Assembly (NCBI GenBank): GCA_903855705.1
Contig: CAINZT010000073.1
Span: 1-45,700, forward strand
Length of the DNA: 45,700 nt
Source: an uncultured Synechococcus sp.
GTDB lineage: Bacteria > Cyanobacteriota > Cyanobacteriia > PCC-6307 > Cyanobiaceae
Direction of reading: 5' to 3'
Shown here: piece by piece, positions 8,903 to 19,273 of the stretch
Numbering within the stretch: the stretch's first letter is position 1
Layout of the letters: each line of letters begins with the position of its first letter
Translations under genes and position numbers: made by a program
The notes under the pieces: model-generated
Told to the model about the DNA's origin: nothing
What the model saw: the letters and a program-made list of their open reading frames with translations, nothing else
Database searches by the model: none

Positions 8903-9907
8903 GTGGATCGCACCCTTATCCAGGAAATTCTCGAGGTCGTTGAGCAGGCCGCCATCGCGTCCGCCAAGCTCACCGGCCTCGGCCAAAAAGACGAGGCGGA
9001 TGCCGCCGCCGTCGAAGCGATGCGCACCCGCATGGGCGCCATCCAAATGAAAGGCCGCATCGTGATCGGCGAGGGCGAACGGGACGAAGCACCGATGCTC
9101 TACATCGGCGAGGAAGTCGGTAGTGGCACGGGCCCCGGCGTTGATTTCGCCGTGGATCCCTGCGAAGGCACCAACCTCTGCGCCAACAACCAGGACGGCT
9201 CGATGGCCGTGCTGGCTGCCTCCGACCGCGGTGGCCTGTTCAACGCCCCCGACTTCTATATGAAGAAGCTGGCCGCGCCCCCGGCCGCCAAAGGCAAGGT
9301 GGACATCCGCAAATCGGCTACCGAAAACATCGCCATCCTCAGCGAGTGCCTGGGTCTGGCCGCCAGCGAGCTGGTGATCGTGGTCATGGACCGCGCCCGC
9401 CACAAGGACCTGATCGCCGAGATCCGCGCCACCGGCGCCCGGGTCAAGCCGATCTCCGACGGCGACGTGCAAGCCGCCATTGCCTGTGGTTTCGCCGGCA
9501 GCGGCACCCATTGCCTGATGGGCATTGGAGCGGCTCCCGAAGGCGTGATTTCCGCCGCCGCCATGCGTGCCCTTGGGGGCCACTTCCAGGGCCAACTGGT
9601 CTATGACCCTGCCGTGGCTCAAACCTCCGAGTGGGCCGACTACACGGTGGAAGGCAACATCGCTCGTCTCAATGAGATGGGCATCACCGACATCGACAAG
9701 GTGTATGAAGCCGAAGAACTGGCATCCGGTGAGAACGTGGTGTTTGCCGGCAGCGGCATCACCGACGGCCTGCTCTTCCACGGTGTGAAGTTCGAGAAGG
9801 ACTGCACCCGCACCAGCAGCCTGATCATCAGTACGCTCGACAACACCGCCCGGTTCACCAACACGGTGCACATCAAGGACGGCGCTAAGAGCATCGCCCT
9901 GCGCTGA
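8903..9907 (+). CDS. glpX: Class II fructose-1,6-/sedoheptulose-1,7-bisphosphatase
   Basis: The 334-residue protein begins '[18 protein letters not shown]' from a GTG at 8903. It has the GlpX metal and phosphate motifs '[18 protein letters not shown]' and '[10 protein letters not shown]'. In cyanobacteria this bifunctional enzyme performs both bisphosphatase steps of the Calvin cycle. It stands at the head of a same-strand run with hemA (38 bp gap), glgC, gnd and pgl, and is divergent from rpe. About 250 bp of upstream non-coding sequence could hold the promoter, but I could not identify a good -35/-10 pair. Confidence 0.97.
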   Translation: MDRTLIQEILEVVEQAAIASAKLTGLGQKDEADAAAVEAMRTRMGAIQMKGRIVIGEGERDEAPMLYIGEEVGSGTGPGVDFAVDPCEGTNLCANNQDGSMAVLAASDRGGLFNAPDFYMKKLAAPPAAKGKVDIRKSATENIAILSECLGLAASELVIVVMDRARHKDLIAEIRATGARVKPISDGDVQAAIACGFAGSGTHCLMGIGAAPEGVISAAAMRALGGHFQGQLVYDPAVAQTSEWADYTVEGNIARLNEMGITDIDKVYEAEELASGENVVFAGSGITDGLLFHGVKFEKDCTRTSSLIISTLDNTARFTNTVHIKDGAKSIALR

Positions 9908-9945
9908 CGCAGATCCCACCCAAGCGCCAGCGAGGTTCGCCCTTC

Positions 9946-11256
9946 ATGCACATCACGGTCGTCGGCCTCAGCCACAACACCGCTCCGGTGGAAATCCGCG
10001 AGCGGCTCAGCATCGCTGAGCAGACCATGGAGGACTCCCTCCAGCGGCTGAGGGCTGACGACCAGGTGCTGGAGGCCTCGATCCTCAGCACTTGCAACCG
10101 GCTGGAGATTTACACCCTGCTGCGCCATCCCGAGCAGGGTGTGACGGCCGTGGGCACCTTTTTGAGCGAGCAATCGGGCCTCGATCTGGTGGAGCTCACT
10201 CCCCACCTCTTCACCTATCACCATGAAGAGGCGGTCGCCCACCTGCTGCGGGTGGCCGCAGGCCTGGACAGCCTGGTGCTGGGCGAGGGCCAAATCCTCT
10301 CCCAGGTGAAAAAGATGTTCCGGCTCGGCCAGGAACATCGCTCAATTGGCCCGATTCTCAACCGCTTGCTCAACCAGGCGGTGAGCACCGGCAAACGGGT
10401 GCGCACCGAGACCAACCTGGGCACCGGGGCGGTGTCGATCAGTTCGGCGGCCGTGGAGCTGGCCCAGCTCAAGGTGGGCCAGGGCCGCGGTCTCGATGAG
10501 TTGGTCTCCCTTGATCAGGAGCAGGTGGCCGTGGTGGGGGCCGGACGGATGTCGCGGCTGCTGCTGCAACACCTGGGCTCCAAGGGTTGCCGCGGCGTGG
10601 TGCTGCTCAACCGCACGGTGGAGCGGGCCGAACTGCTGGCGGCCGATTTCCCCGACCTACCGGTCCAATGTCGCCCCCTCAACGACCTGGACCACTGCCT
10701 GAGCACCTGTTCCCTGGTGTTCACCAGCACGGCCGCCGAAGATCCGATCATTGATGCCGAGCGGCTCAACCGCCTCAATCGGCGCTCCTCCCTGCTGCTG
10801 ATCGATATCGGCGTGCCCCGCAACATCAGCTCTGATGTGCAGGGCATCGAGGGCGTGGGTGCCTTTGACGTGGACGACCTCCAGGAGGTGGTGGCCCGCA
10901 ACCAGGAGGCCCGCCGCGAGATCGCCGCCGAGGCCGAGGGACTGCTCGAAGAGGAAGCCCGCCTGTTTTTGGAATGGTGGGATGGCCTTGAAGCGGTGCC
11001 GGTGGTCAACCGCATGCGCCGCCAACTGGAAGACATTCGCGAACAGGAATTACAGAAGGCCCTGAGCCGCATGGGACCCGACCTCTCCTCCCGTGATCGC
11101 AAGGTGATGGAGGCCCTCAGTAAGGGCATCATCAATAAGATTCTCCATACCCCCGTGACCAATTTGCGGGCGCCCCAGCCCCGTCAGCAGCGCCACGTGG
11201 CCATGGGCGTGCTGGAGCGCCTGTTTGAGCTGCGCGAGGAGAATCCAGACAGCTGA
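9946..11256 (+). CDS. hemA: Glutamyl-tRNA reductase
   Basis: The 436-residue protein starts '[20 protein letters not shown]'. The catalytic cysteine is Cys50 in '[10 protein letters not shown]', followed by the NADPH-binding '[17 protein letters not shown]' and the C-terminal dimerisation helices. It reduces glutamyl-tRNA(Glu) to glutamate-1-semialdehyde, the first committed step to chlorophyll, heme, bilins and cobalamin. It lies 38 bp downstream of glpX, so co-transcription is likely. The next gene, glgC, is 118 bp away with its own strong ribosome-binding site. Confidence 0.97.
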   Translation: MHITVVGLSHNTAPVEIRERLSIAEQTMEDSLQRLRADDQVLEASILSTCNRLEIYTLLRHPEQGVTAVGTFLSEQSGLDLVELTPHLFTYHHEEAVAHLLRVAAGLDSLVLGEGQILSQVKKMFRLGQEHRSIGPILNRLLNQAVSTGKRVRTETNLGTGAVSISSAAVELAQLKVGQGRGLDELVSLDQEQVAVVGAGRMSRLLLQHLGSKGCRGVVLLNRTVERAELLAADFPDLPVQCRPLNDLDHCLSTCSLVFTSTAAEDPIIDAERLNRLNRRSSLLLIDIGVPRNISSDVQGIEGVGAFDVDDLQEVVARNQEARREIAAEAEGLLEEEARLFLEWWDGLEAVPVVNRMRRQLEDIREQELQKALSRMGPDLSSRDRKVMEALSKGIINKILHTPVTNLRAPQPRQQRHVAMGVLERLFELREENPDS

Positions 11257-11360
11257 TCTGCCCGAAATTGCCCGCTCAGCAGCCAGTTCCATCAATGTGC
11301 GGTGCCATGCCTTCCGCCGGCCAGCCGATCGCCTACCGTTGCCAAACCCTGACAGTGCAA

Positions 11361-11367
11361 AGGGGAG
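11361..11367 (+). promoter_or_regulatory. Ribosome-binding site of glgC
   Basis: AGGGGAG is 7 nt upstream of ATG 11375. It is one of the clearest Shine-Dalgarno sequences in the window and fixes the start, excluding a 50-residue upstream extension in the same frame. Confidence 0.7.
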
Positions 11368-11374
11368 AACGCTG

Positions 11375-12670
11375 ATGAAACGAGTCCTGGCCATCATCCT
11401 TGGCGGCGGAGCAGGGACCCGTCTTTTCCCCCTTACCCAGACGCGGGCAAAGCCGGCCGTGCCCTTGGCAGGCAAGTATCGGTTGATTGATATTCCGATC
11501 AGCAACTGCATCAACTCCGGCATCAACAAGATGTACGTGTTGACGCAATTCAATAGCGCTTCGCTGAACCGTCACCTCAGCCAGAGTTACAACCTCTCCT
11601 CCGGCTTTGGCCAGGGTTTTGTCGAGGTGCTGGCGGCCCAACAGACCCCCTCTAGCCCCAGCTGGTTTGAAGGCACGGCCGATGCGGTGCGCAAATACCA
11701 GTGGCTGTTCCAGGAATGGGACGTGGATCAGTACCTGATCCTCTCCGGCGACCAGCTCTATCGGATGGATTACAGCCTGTTCATCGAACACCACATCCAA
11801 ACCGGAGCCGACCTCACCGTCGGGGCCCTGCCCGTGGATGCGGCCCAGGCCGAGTCCTTTGGCCTGATGCACACAGACGACGACGGCCGCATTCGCGAAT
11901 TCCGCGAAAAGCCCAAGGGCAAAGCCCTAGAGACCATGAAGGTGGACACCTCCCTGATGGGCCTCTCAGCGGAAGAGGCTGAGCGCCGGCCCTACCTGGC
12001 CTCCATGGGCATCTATGTATTCAGCCGCGACACCCTCTTCGACCTGCTGAGCAAGAACCCCAACTTCACCGATTTCGGCAAAGAGATCATTCCCGCCGCC
12101 CTGGAGCGGGGCGACCGCCTGCAGACCTACCTGTTTGACGACTACTGGGAGGACATCGGCACGATCGGGGCCTTCTATGAGGCCAACATGGCCCTCACCG
12201 ACCAGCCCAACCCCGCCTTCTCCTTCTACGACGAGAAGTTTCCGATCTACACCAGGCCCCGCTATCTGCCCCCGAGCAAGCTGCTCGACACCCAGGTCAC
12301 CCAGTCGATCATCGGCGAGGGCTCGATGCTGCGGGCCTGCAGCATCCACCACTGTGTGCTCGGGGTGCGGACCCGGGTCGAGGACGAGGTGGTGCTCCAG
12401 GACACCCTGGTGATGGGGGCCGACTACTTCGAGTCCGGCGAAGAGCGGGCCGTGCTGCGGGAGCGCGGCGGCACGCCGATCGGTGTGGGCCAGGGCTCCA
12501 CGGTGCGCCGCGCCATCATCGACAAGAACGTGCGCATTGGCCGCAACGTCACGATCGTCAACAAGGACCACGTTGAAGAGGCAGATCGGCCCGAGCTGGG
12601 CTTCTACATCCGCAATGGCATCGTTGTGGTGGCCAAGAACGTGACGATCACCGACGGCACCGTGATCTGA
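11375..12670 (+). CDS. glgC: Glucose-1-phosphate adenylyltransferase (ADP-glucose pyrophosphorylase)
   Basis: The 431-residue protein has the N-terminal nucleotide-binding motif '[19 protein letters not shown]' and '[15 protein letters not shown]', the glucose-1-phosphate region 'FREKPKGKA', and a C-terminal left-handed beta-helix ending 'VTITDGTVI'. It makes ADP-glucose, the donor for glycogen synthesis, and is normally activated by 3-phosphoglycerate. Length and both ends match cyanobacterial GlgC exactly. Confidence 0.97.
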   Translation: MKRVLAIILGGGAGTRLFPLTQTRAKPAVPLAGKYRLIDIPISNCINSGINKMYVLTQFNSASLNRHLSQSYNLSSGFGQGFVEVLAAQQTPSSPSWFEGTADAVRKYQWLFQEWDVDQYLILSGDQLYRMDYSLFIEHHIQTGADLTVGALPVDAAQAESFGLMHTDDDGRIREFREKPKGKALETMKVDTSLMGLSAEEAERRPYLASMGIYVFSRDTLFDLLSKNPNFTDFGKEIIPAALERGDRLQTYLFDDYWEDIGTIGAFYEANMALTDQPNPAFSFYDEKFPIYTRPRYLPPSKLLDTQVTQSIIGEGSMLRACSIHHCVLGVRTRVEDEVVLQDTLVMGADYFESGEERAVLRERGGTPIGVGQGSTVRRAIIDKNVRIGRNVTIVNKDHVEEADRPELGFYIRNGIVVVAKNVTITDGTVI

Positions 12671-12951
12671 GACCGGCCTCTGGGCTTGGGATGTCTGCCC
12701 GTGATCTGGGCCTTGGATCTGAGCCCGTGGGCTCCAGACCTCGCCCCCAGCTCCGGGAGCCGCTCCAATCAAGGATCCCCAATCGAGCCGCTGCGGCCCC
12801 CGATCTGGAGGCAGCGGCGGCTTTGCTGTTGGAGAACCCCAGCGGGGGCTGCCCCTTTCGGTGCGCTGTCCCTCACAGATGCGGGGGGCTTGGTTCCGCC
12901 CAACGGTGCCCGTCGCCACACTGACGGAATCCGCACCAGGACAGGATCACA

Positions 12952-14370
12952 ATGCAGAAAGCCCACTTCGGTCTGATTGGCCTAGGGGTGATGGGGGAAA
13001 ACCTGGTGCTCAACGCCGAGCGCAACGGGTTTTCCTGTGTCGTCTACAACCGCACCTACGCCAAGACCGAGGAGTTTCTGGCCGGTCGGGGCGCGGGCAA
13101 GGCGATCATCGGCTCCACCTCCCTCCAGGACTTTGTCGACAAGCTGGAGAAACCGCGCCGCATCTTGATGATGATCAAGGCCGGCCAGGCCATTGATGAC
13201 ACCATCGCCACCATTTCCCCCTATCTCGAAGAGGGTGATCTGCTGATTGATGGCGGCAATTCCCTCTACACCGACACCGACCGCCGCGTCGCCGAGCTGG
13301 AAAGCAAGAGCTTCGGCTTCATCGGCATGGGCGTCTCCGGCGGCGCCAAGGGGGCCCTGGAGGGCCCGAGCATGATGCCCGGCGGCACCCGCAGTGCCTA
13401 CGACGCGATCGAAAGCCTGGTGCGCAAGATGGCCGCCCAGGTTAACGATGGCCCCTGCGTCACCTACATCGGCCCCGGGGGCGCCGGCCACTTCGTCAAG
13501 ACCGTGCACAACGGCATCGAATACGGCATCGAGCAGATCCTGGCCGAGGCCTACGACCTGATGAAGCGCTCCGCCGGCCTGGGCGGCATCGCCATGGCCG
13601 ACGTGCTGGCCGCCTGGAACGACACCGAAGAACTGTCCTCCTTCCTGGTGGAGATCACCGAGGTGTGTCTGCGCACCCGCGATCCCCAGGACGGCTCCGA
13701 CTTGGTTGAAAAGATCGTCGACGCCGCCGGCCAGAAAGGCACGGGCCTCTGGACCGTGGTGAGCGCATTGGAGATGGGCATCTCCGTGCCAACCATCTAT
13801 GCGGCCCTCAATGCCCGGGTGATGAGCTCCCTGCGCAGCGAGCGGCTCGAGGCCGAATCCGTGCTGGCGGCGCCCGCCCCGGTGGCGATCAACCTGGGCA
13901 GCCCGGCCGATGCCATGGCGCCCCTCCAGGACGCCTGCATCCTGGCCTGCATCGCTAGCTACGCCCAGGGCATGGCCCTGATGGTGGAGGCCTCCAACCT
14001 GCACAACTACAACCTGGACCTCTCGGCCATCGCCCAGATCTGGAAGGGCGGCTGCATCATCCGCGCCCGCCTGCTGCAACGCATCCAGGACGCCTTCACC
14101 GCCAACACCTCCCTGCCCAACCTGATGGTGGACCCCTGGTTCGCCGAGCAGATCAACCGCCGGCTGCCCGGCCTGCGCCAGGTGGTGGCCGGCGCCGCCC
14201 TGGCCGGCATCCCCGTGCCCTGCCTGAGCAGCAGCCTCGATTACATCGACAGCTACCGCTCCGGCCGCCTGCCCCAAAACCTGGTGCAGGCCATGCGCGA
14301 CTGCTTTGGCGCCCACACCTATGAGCGGGTTGACCAGGCCGGCAGCTTCCACACCGAGTGGCTCGATTGA
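12952..14370 (+). CDS. gnd: 6-phosphogluconate dehydrogenase (decarboxylating)
   Basis: The 472-residue protein has the Rossmann motif 'IGLGVMGENLVLNAE', the substrate-binding 'MGVSGGAKGALEGPSMMPGG' and the catalytic-lysine motif 'GPGGAGHFVKTVHNGIEYG'. It converts 6-phosphogluconate to ribulose-5-phosphate, yielding NADPH, in the oxidative pentose phosphate pathway. pgl, the preceding enzyme of the same pathway, starts 11 bp after its stop codon. The 281-bp gap before gnd contains only short GC hairpins (for example GAGCC-N4-GGCTC at 12721-12734) and no gene that I can support. Confidence 0.97.
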   Translation: MQKAHFGLIGLGVMGENLVLNAERNGFSCVVYNRTYAKTEEFLAGRGAGKAIIGSTSLQDFVDKLEKPRRILMMIKAGQAIDDTIATISPYLEEGDLLIDGGNSLYTDTDRRVAELESKSFGFIGMGVSGGAKGALEGPSMMPGGTRSAYDAIESLVRKMAAQVNDGPCVTYIGPGGAGHFVKTVHNGIEYGIEQILAEAYDLMKRSAGLGGIAMADVLAAWNDTEELSSFLVEITEVCLRTRDPQDGSDLVEKIVDAAGQKGTGLWTVVSALEMGISVPTIYAALNARVMSSLRSERLEAESVLAAPAPVAINLGSPADAMAPLQDACILACIASYAQGMALMVEASNLHNYNLDLSAIAQIWKGGCIIRARLLQRIQDAFTANTSLPNLMVDPWFAEQINRRLPGLRQVVAGAALAGIPVPCLSSSLDYIDSYRSGRLPQNLVQAMRDCFGAHTYERVDQAGSFHTEWLD

Positions 14371-14381
14371 GCGGGGCTGGA

Positions 14382-15110
14382 ATGGGTCCCCTTGGCGTGG
14401 TTTACCAACTCGAGATCAGCCCGAGCCAGGACCAGCTCGCCGGCCGGGCCGCCGAAGTCCTGGCCAGCCAGCTCAAGCTAGCCCTGGCCGAGCGCGAAAG
14501 GGTCCTGCTGGCCCTCGCCGGCGGCACCACCCCGGCGGCGGCCTACCGCCTGCTGGGCCAGGAACAACTGGCCTGGGACCGGGTCGATGTGCTTCTCGGC
14601 GATGAACGCTGGGTGGGGCCCGAGGATCCGGCCAGCAATGCCCGCATGCTCCACGAGACCCTGCTGGCCCTGGGCCCGGCCCGGGAGGCCCATTTCCATC
14701 CGGTGCCCACCGAGCGGGACACCCCCCTGGCCTCAGCTGAGGCCTTCGAGCAAACCCTGCGCCAGCTCTGCGGTGATCCCCCCGTGCTGGATCTGATCCT
14801 GCTGGGCCTGGGTGATGACGGCCACACGGCCTCCCTGTTTCCCGGCAGCGCTGCCGCCGGTGTGACCGATCGGGCCGTCGCCGTAGGCGAAGGCAAGGGC
14901 CTCGAGCGCATCACCCTCACGGCGCCGGTGCTCAGCGCCGCCCGCCAGGTGATCATCCTGGTGAGTGGCGCGGCCAAGCAGGAGGCCCTAAGGCGCTTGC
15001 TCGATCCAGCCGAATCCCCCCTGCGCACCCCCGCCAAGCTGGTGCAACCGCGCCAGCCCGTGTTGGTGCTGGCCGATGCCGCCGCGGCTGGTCTGGTCGC
15101 TGGCGCCTAG
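14382..15110 (+). CDS. pgl: 6-phosphogluconolactonase
   Basis: This 242-residue member of the Pgl/DevB sugar-isomerase-like family has 'LLALAGGTTPAAAYRLL' near the N-terminus, 'VLLGDERWVGPEDPASN' and 'LILLGLGDDGHTASLFPG'. It hydrolyses 6-phosphogluconolactone to 6-phosphogluconate, one step before gnd. ATG 14382 is chosen; an in-frame GTG at 14358 would overlap gnd and add only eight residues. The last 35 bp overlap the next gene. Confidence 0.95.
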   Translation: MGPLGVVYQLEISPSQDQLAGRAAEVLASQLKLALAERERVLLALAGGTTPAAAYRLLGQEQLAWDRVDVLLGDERWVGPEDPASNARMLHETLLALGPAREAHFHPVPTERDTPLASAEAFEQTLRQLCGDPPVLDLILLGLGDDGHTASLFPGSAAAGVTDRAVAVGEGKGLERITLTAPVLSAARQVIILVSGAAKQEALRRLLDPAESPLRTPAKLVQPRQPVLVLADAAAAGLVAGA

Positions 15111-15924
15111 GACCGCCCGCTGGGAGCTGGCCAGGGTCCTGGTCAGGCGCCTGCCAGGACTAGCCCCAAGTCTGCTGTTTGTTTTTTTCGGCCCGGCTGG
15201 CCTGGCCGTCCCAGGGCCAAATCCGTCCAGGCCCACCCCTGGGGCCTCCCTCGCCAGACTGGTGAGCCCACCCCCCACTGCCGCAGCAGGCGGCACCAGC
15301 AGGCCCGTGTCCCCCAGCCCCACCGCCAGCAGCAATCCCGATCCAGGCCCTGGCCCCAGCGGAGGCCCCCCTGGCGACGGCTCCCTGCTGATCGTGGCGG
15401 GGGATGGCTTTGCCGGCTGGCACAGCCTCAATGACACGATCATGGGTGGCCGCAGCCAAGGCCAGTGCCAGAGCGGCTCCACTGGCCTGGTGATGACGGC
15501 GGAGGTGGTGGCCGAAGGGGGTGGCTTTGTCAGTTGCCGCTCGCCCCTGTTCTCCCCTCCCTTAGATCTCTCCACCCAGGCCGGCCTGCAACTCGAGCTG
15601 GAGGGGGATGGGCGTCGCTACAAGCTCGCCATCGCCTGCAGCGATGGCCTGGCCGGCCTCACCGAATTGATTCCAGGTGGGTTGCGCTGGGTGGCCGAAT
15701 TCGGCACCGAAGCCCAGGGGCCCACCCGGGTGTGGATTCCCTTCAGCCAACTGCGGCCCAGCGTGCGCGCCAAGCCCGTGGGGCTGCCCCTGCGCTTTGA
15801 TCCAGCCCGCATTACCCGGTTGCAGATCCTCCATTCCCGCTTCGGCGATGACGGGGGAGTGAACGGCGGCTTTCGAGCCGGCCCCCTGGAGCTGAGGATT
15901 CAGGCGATTCGGGCCCTGCCCTGA
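15076..15924 (+). CDS. CIA30-domain protein, probably membrane-anchored
   Basis: The protein is 282 residues. Residues about 110-280 match the CIA30 (NDUFAF1-like) domain: 'FAGWHSLNDTIMGGRSQG', 'EGGGFVSCRS' and the final 'RAGPLELRIQAIRAL'. Before it lie a hydrophobic stretch (about residues 30-45) and a Pro/Ser-rich linker, suggesting export or membrane anchoring with the beta-sandwich outside. CIA30 proteins assist complex I assembly in mitochondria; the cyanobacterial role is not established, and carbohydrate-binding-like functions are possible. The start overlaps pgl by 35 bp; a later start would remove the hydrophobic stretch. Confidence 0.8.
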   Translation: MPPRLVWSLAPRTARWELARVLVRRLPGLAPSLLFVFFGPAGLAVPGPNPSRPTPGASLARLVSPPPTAAAGGTSRPVSPSPTASSNPDPGPGPSGGPPGDGSLLIVAGDGFAGWHSLNDTIMGGRSQGQCQSGSTGLVMTAEVVAEGGGFVSCRSPLFSPPLDLSTQAGLQLELEGDGRRYKLAIACSDGLAGLTELIPGGLRWVAEFGTEAQGPTRVWIPFSQLRPSVRAKPVGLPLRFDPARITRLQILHSRFGDDGGVNGGFRAGPLELRIQAIRALP

Positions 15925-15941
15925 CGCCCGACTTAGACACC

Positions 15942-16340
15942 ATGGACTGGAGCGATCAAACGACTTGGCAGGACTTCGCCAGCCGATTAGCCGCCGCCGC
16001 CGACCTCTGCCTCAAGCCCCACCGGCACGGCGTGCGGCTGGTGGGGGAGCTGCCCGAGGCCGACGCCGCCGATGGAGATCTCTGTGTGCGGATTGAGCCC
16101 CGCAGCCCCGAGGGAGCCAGGCTCGAGCAGGCCGATCTGGAGTTGGAGCTCTACCGCAGCGGCAGCGACATCCACCTCACCTTGGTGACCCTGGCCGATG
16201 AGGGAGCCCCCCTGCTCTGGCAGGGATCCCACCCGGTCTGGATGGACGGGGTGAGTGGCGAACGCTGCGAACGGCCCGAGGGCGGCGTGCCCCTGGAAGC
16301 CCTGGCCCGCCGCATCCGAGCGCTAGTCGTTGGGGCCTAG
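15942..16340 (+). CDS. Small conserved hypothetical protein
   Basis: This 132-residue acidic protein has no signal peptide or membrane helix. It is mixed alpha/beta, with regular strands such as 'QADLELELYRSGSDIHLTLV'. I do not recognise a named domain. It starts at an ATG 17 bp after the CIA30 gene and is the last gene of this plus-strand run, facing ilvD. Codon use and GC look like the neighbours, supporting a genuine gene. Confidence 0.65.
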   Translation: MDWSDQTTWQDFASRLAAAADLCLKPHRHGVRLVGELPEADAADGDLCVRIEPRSPEGARLEQADLELELYRSGSDIHLTLVTLADEGAPLLWQGSHPVWMDGVSGERCERPEGGVPLEALARRIRALVVGA

Positions 16341-16367
16341 GGGAGCCCCGGAAGGCACCCTCGATTT

Positions 16368-16396
16368 GGCGGGCAGGCCCTGTACCCCGGCCCGCC
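16368..16396. terminator. GC hairpin between convergent genes
   Basis: There is an inverted repeat GGCGGGC (16368-16374) / GCCCGCC (16390-16396) in the 66-bp gap between the converging hypothetical gene and ilvD. It has no long T run, so terminator strength is uncertain. Confidence 0.5.
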
Positions 16397-16406
16397 GCGC
16401 ATGCCC

Positions 16407-18077
16407 TCAGGGCTGGTCCGTGACAGCCCCCAGGCTGCTGGTGCTCACCAGCCGGGCGTATTTGCCGAGCACTCCAGTGGTGTAGCGGGGGACGGGGGCG
16501 ATCCAGGCGGTGCGGCGGCGCTCGAGTTCAGCCGCATCCACGTTGAGTTGGATCAGCAGCTGGTGGGCATCCACCGTGATGCTGTCCCCTTCTTGAACCA
16601 AGCCAATCGTGCCACCAACGGCCGCTTCAGGAGCCACGTGGCCAACAACCATGCCGTAGGTGCCGCCGGAGAAGCGGCCATCGGTGATCAGCGCCACCTT
16701 GTCGCCCAGGCCCTGGCCGATGATCGCCGAGGTGGGCGAGAGCATCTCGCGCATGCCCGGGCCGCCGACCGGCCCTTCGTAGCGGATCACCAGCACATCG
16801 CCGGCCTGGATCTGGCCCTCGAGGATGGCGGCCAAGCAGGTCTCCTCGCTTTCAAACACCCGGGCCGGGCCTGTGAGCTGGGGGTTTTTAACGCCACTGA
16901 TCTTGGCGACGCTGCCTTCGCTGGCCAGGTTGCCCTTGAGCACGGCCAGGTGCCCCTTGGCATAAAGGGGATTGCTCAAGGGACGGATCACGTCCTGATC
17001 GGCCCGGGGCACCGAGGGAATGGCGGCCAGGGTCTCTTTGAGGGTCTTGCCCTCGATCGTGCGGCACTCGCCATGAAGCAGGCCCGCATCGAGCAGCAGC
17101 TTCATCACCTGGGGAATGCCGCCGGCGGCATGCAGGTCGGTGATCACGTAGCGACCGCTGGGCTTGAGATCACAGATCACCGGCACCCGCTGGCGAATCG
17201 TTTCAAAGTCGTCGATCGTGAGCGGCACGCCGGCGGTGCGGGCGATCGCCAGCAGGTGCAACACCGCATTGGTGGAACCGCCCACCGCCATGATCACGCT
17301 GATGGCGTTCTCAAACGCCTCGCGGGTGAGTAGATCAAGCGGGCGAATATTTGCGGCGATCGCCTCAACTAACACCTCGGCCGAACGGGCGGCGCTATCG
17401 GCTTTTTCCGAATCAACGGCGGCCATGGTGGAGCTGCCCGGCAGGCTCAGGCCCATCACCTCGATGGCCGAACTCATCGTGTTGGCGGTAAACATGCCGC
17501 CGCAACTGCCGGCCCCAGGGCAAGCATTCTTTTCCACGGCCGTGAGCTGGGCTTGATCGATAGTCCCGGCGGCGAATTGTCCAACCGCCTCAAAGGCACT
17601 CACCACCGTGAGGTCGCGGCCAGCCAGTTTGCCTGGTTTGATCGTGCCGCCGTAAACAAAGATCGCCGGAATGTTCATGCGGGCAATGGCGATCATGGCG
17701 CCGGGCATGTTCTTGTCGCAGCCGCCCACGGCCAGCACCCCATCCATGCTCTCGCCGTTGCAGGCCGTTTCGATCGAATCGGCGATCACCTCGCGGCTCA
17801 CCAGGGAATACTTCATCCCCTCGGTGCCCATCGAGATGCCATCACTGACCGTGATCGTGCCGAACATCTGGGGCATGGCACCGGCCACCTTGGCTGCGGC
17901 TTCGGCCCGCAGGGCCAGGTCGTTCAGCCCCATGTTGCAGGGGGTGATGGTGCTGTAGCCGTTGGCAATGCCGATGATCGGCTTGTTGAAGTCGCCGTCG
18001 CCAAAGCCCACCGCCCGCAACATGGCGCGGTTGGGGGACCGCTGGAAGCCCTGGGTAATGGCAGCGGAACGCAGCAT
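16407..18077 (-). CDS. ilvD: Dihydroxy-acid dehydratase
   Basis: The 556-residue protein is the usual IlvD length. It begins '[20 protein letters not shown]' and includes the iron-sulfur cysteine motifs '[10 protein letters not shown]' and '[15 protein letters not shown]'. It catalyses the third step of valine/isoleucine synthesis. ATG 18077 is preferred; a TTG at 18104 would add nine residues not expected in the family. It ends just before a GC hairpin shared with the opposite strand. Confidence 0.96.
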   Translation of the reverse strand: MLRSAAITQGFQRSPNRAMLRAVGFGDGDFNKPIIGIANGYSTITPCNMGLNDLALRAEAAAKVAGAMPQMFGTITVSDGISMGTEGMKYSLVSREVIADSIETACNGESMDGVLAVGGCDKNMPGAMIAIARMNIPAIFVYGGTIKPGKLAGRDLTVVSAFEAVGQFAAGTIDQAQLTAVEKNACPGAGSCGGMFTANTMSSAIEVMGLSLPGSSTMAAVDSEKADSAARSAEVLVEAIAANIRPLDLLTREAFENAISVIMAVGGSTNAVLHLLAIARTAGVPLTIDDFETIRQRVPVICDLKPSGRYVITDLHAAGGIPQVMKLLLDAGLLHGECRTIEGKTLKETLAAIPSVPRADQDVIRPLSNPLYAKGHLAVLKGNLASEGSVAKISGVKNPQLTGPARVFESEETCLAAILEGQIQAGDVLVIRYEGPVGGPGMREMLSPTSAIIGQGLGDKVALITDGRFSGGTYGMVVGHVAPEAAVGGTIGLVQEGDSITVDAHQLLIQLNVDAAELERRRTAWIAPVPRYTTGVLGKYARLVSTSSLGAVTDQP

Positions 18078-18175
18078 GGCCGGCAGGAAAGCACTGGCAT
18101 GCAACCTACCGATCCGCCGTTCATCCGGCCGGGCCCCCAGGCCTCAATAGGGAGAAAAGGGGCCCAGCAGGGGCC

Positions 18176-18466
18176 CTAGCGATCGGCAGGAGCGGCGGTG
18201 CTGAGGCTTTCCAGCTGGCGGCGCACATCCTCGATGGCCTGGTTGAGCTGCTGCACCCGGTCCTGCAGTTCCCCTTCGGCCAGGGGCCGATCGGCTGGAG
18301 ACTCCAGCAGTTCGGGCGCAAAGCGCAGGGAACGGACCCGCCGCTGCAGCTCCTGGCGCCGCTCCGCCTGGGACAGCAACCACCAGGCCAGGCCGGCGGC
18401 CCCCAGGAAGGCCCCCGCCATGGCGCTGATCATCAGGTTGGACTGGCTGTCGCTGCGCTGCTGCAT
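18176..18466 (-). CDS. Small membrane protein with C-terminal coiled coil
   Basis: This 96-residue protein has one hydrophobic segment (about residues 13-32, 'ISAMAGAFLGAAGLAWWLL') followed by charged heptads ('ELQDRVQQLNQAIEDVRRQL') predicted to form a coiled coil. No named domain is recognised. It lies between upp and ilvD on the same strand, 75 bp downstream of upp, and could be co-transcribed with it. ATG 18466 is chosen over a TTG 15 bp upstream. Confidence 0.65.
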   Translation of the reverse strand: MQQRSDSQSNLMISAMAGAFLGAAGLAWWLLSQAERRQELQRRVRSLRFAPELLESPADRPLAEGELQDRVQQLNQAIEDVRRQLESLSTAAPADR

Positions 18467-18541
18467 CGCCGCTGAAACCAAGGGAGCTGAATTGGCGTCA
18501 GCCTAGGCATGCTGCCCCAAGCCAGCCACCGCCCCAGGGGC

Positions 18542-19216
18542 CTAGCGGCCGGGAAGGGTTCCAAACAGCCGGGCTTCGGCATCGCCCAGCCCGGGCACGA
18601 TCCGCTGCTGCCCATCGAGCTCGGCATCGATGCAGGCCGCATAGATCGTGAGATCGCTGAAGCGTTCACCCAGGATCTTGAGCCCAGGCGCGGCGGCCAG
18701 GGCCGAAATCACCCGCACCTGGCGCCCGCCCACCCCCAGGCGTTCCAGCCGTTCCAGCACAGCCAGGAGGTTGGTGGCCGAGCCCACCAGCGGCTCAAAC
18801 ACCAGCACCCCCGTGGTGGAACCGATCTCGGCGGGAAGCCCATCGAGGTAGGCAGCCGGAGATGGCGATCCAGCCGCCAGGCCGGCGTCGCTGCCGTAGC
18901 CGACATGGGCCACCAGGGCGGTGGGCAGCACGGTGCGGGCCCCCTCCCAGAGCCCCAGGCCGGCGCGCAGCATCGGGATGGCCAGCAGGGGAGCGGCCGG
19001 ATCGATCACGCTGCCTTCGCTGGCTGCCAGGGGGGTGTGAATCTCCACCCGCCGGTGGGGTAGCCAGTCGCGCAGGGCCTCGTAGGTGAGCCAGCGGCCC
19101 AGTTCCGCCATCGCTGTGGCAAACAGGGGAGTGGGCGTGTCCTGGTCGCGCAGCAGGGTCAGCCAGTGGCCGATCAAGGGGTGGGGTGGAACCACCACCC
19201 GCAGGGACATGCTCAT
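18542..19216 (-). CDS. upp: Uracil phosphoribosyltransferase-like protein with altered PRPP loop
   Basis: The 224-residue protein aligns along the whole Upp family: 'PHPLIGHWLTLLRDQDTPTP', 'IPMLRAGLGLWEGARTVLP' and the C-terminal 'IVPGLGDAEARLFGT'. Upp makes UMP from uracil and PRPP. The PRPP-binding loop, normally close to DPMLATGGS, reads 'FEPLVGSATNL' here, so the catalytic Asp and the Thr-Gly-Gly are changed. Activity on PRPP is therefore uncertain, and the protein may have a shifted substrate or regulatory role. Most other conserved blocks remain, which argues against simple decay. Confidence 0.8.
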   Translation of the reverse strand: MSMSLRVVVPPHPLIGHWLTLLRDQDTPTPLFATAMAELGRWLTYEALRDWLPHRRVEIHTPLAASEGSVIDPAAPLLAIPMLRAGLGLWEGARTVLPTALVAHVGYGSDAGLAAGSPSPAAYLDGLPAEIGSTTGVLVFEPLVGSATNLLAVLERLERLGVGGRQVRVISALAAAPGLKILGERFSDLTIYAACIDAELDGQQRIVPGLGDAEARLFGTLPGR

Positions 19217-19273
19217 CGCTTCGCGGTGGGGTGGCGCCTTGCCATAACTTGAAGCGACACGCTAGGGCTGCCG

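Noticed and set aside
12982-14352. 456-codon minus-strand frame opposite gnd
   Set aside because: His/Gly/Ala-biased shadow of gnd with no domain.
14358-14381. Upstream GTG start for pgl
   Set aside because: Would overlap gnd and adds residues without family similarity.
16401-17333. 310-codon plus-strand frame opposite ilvD
   Set aside because: Complementary-frame artefact; ilvD is unambiguous.
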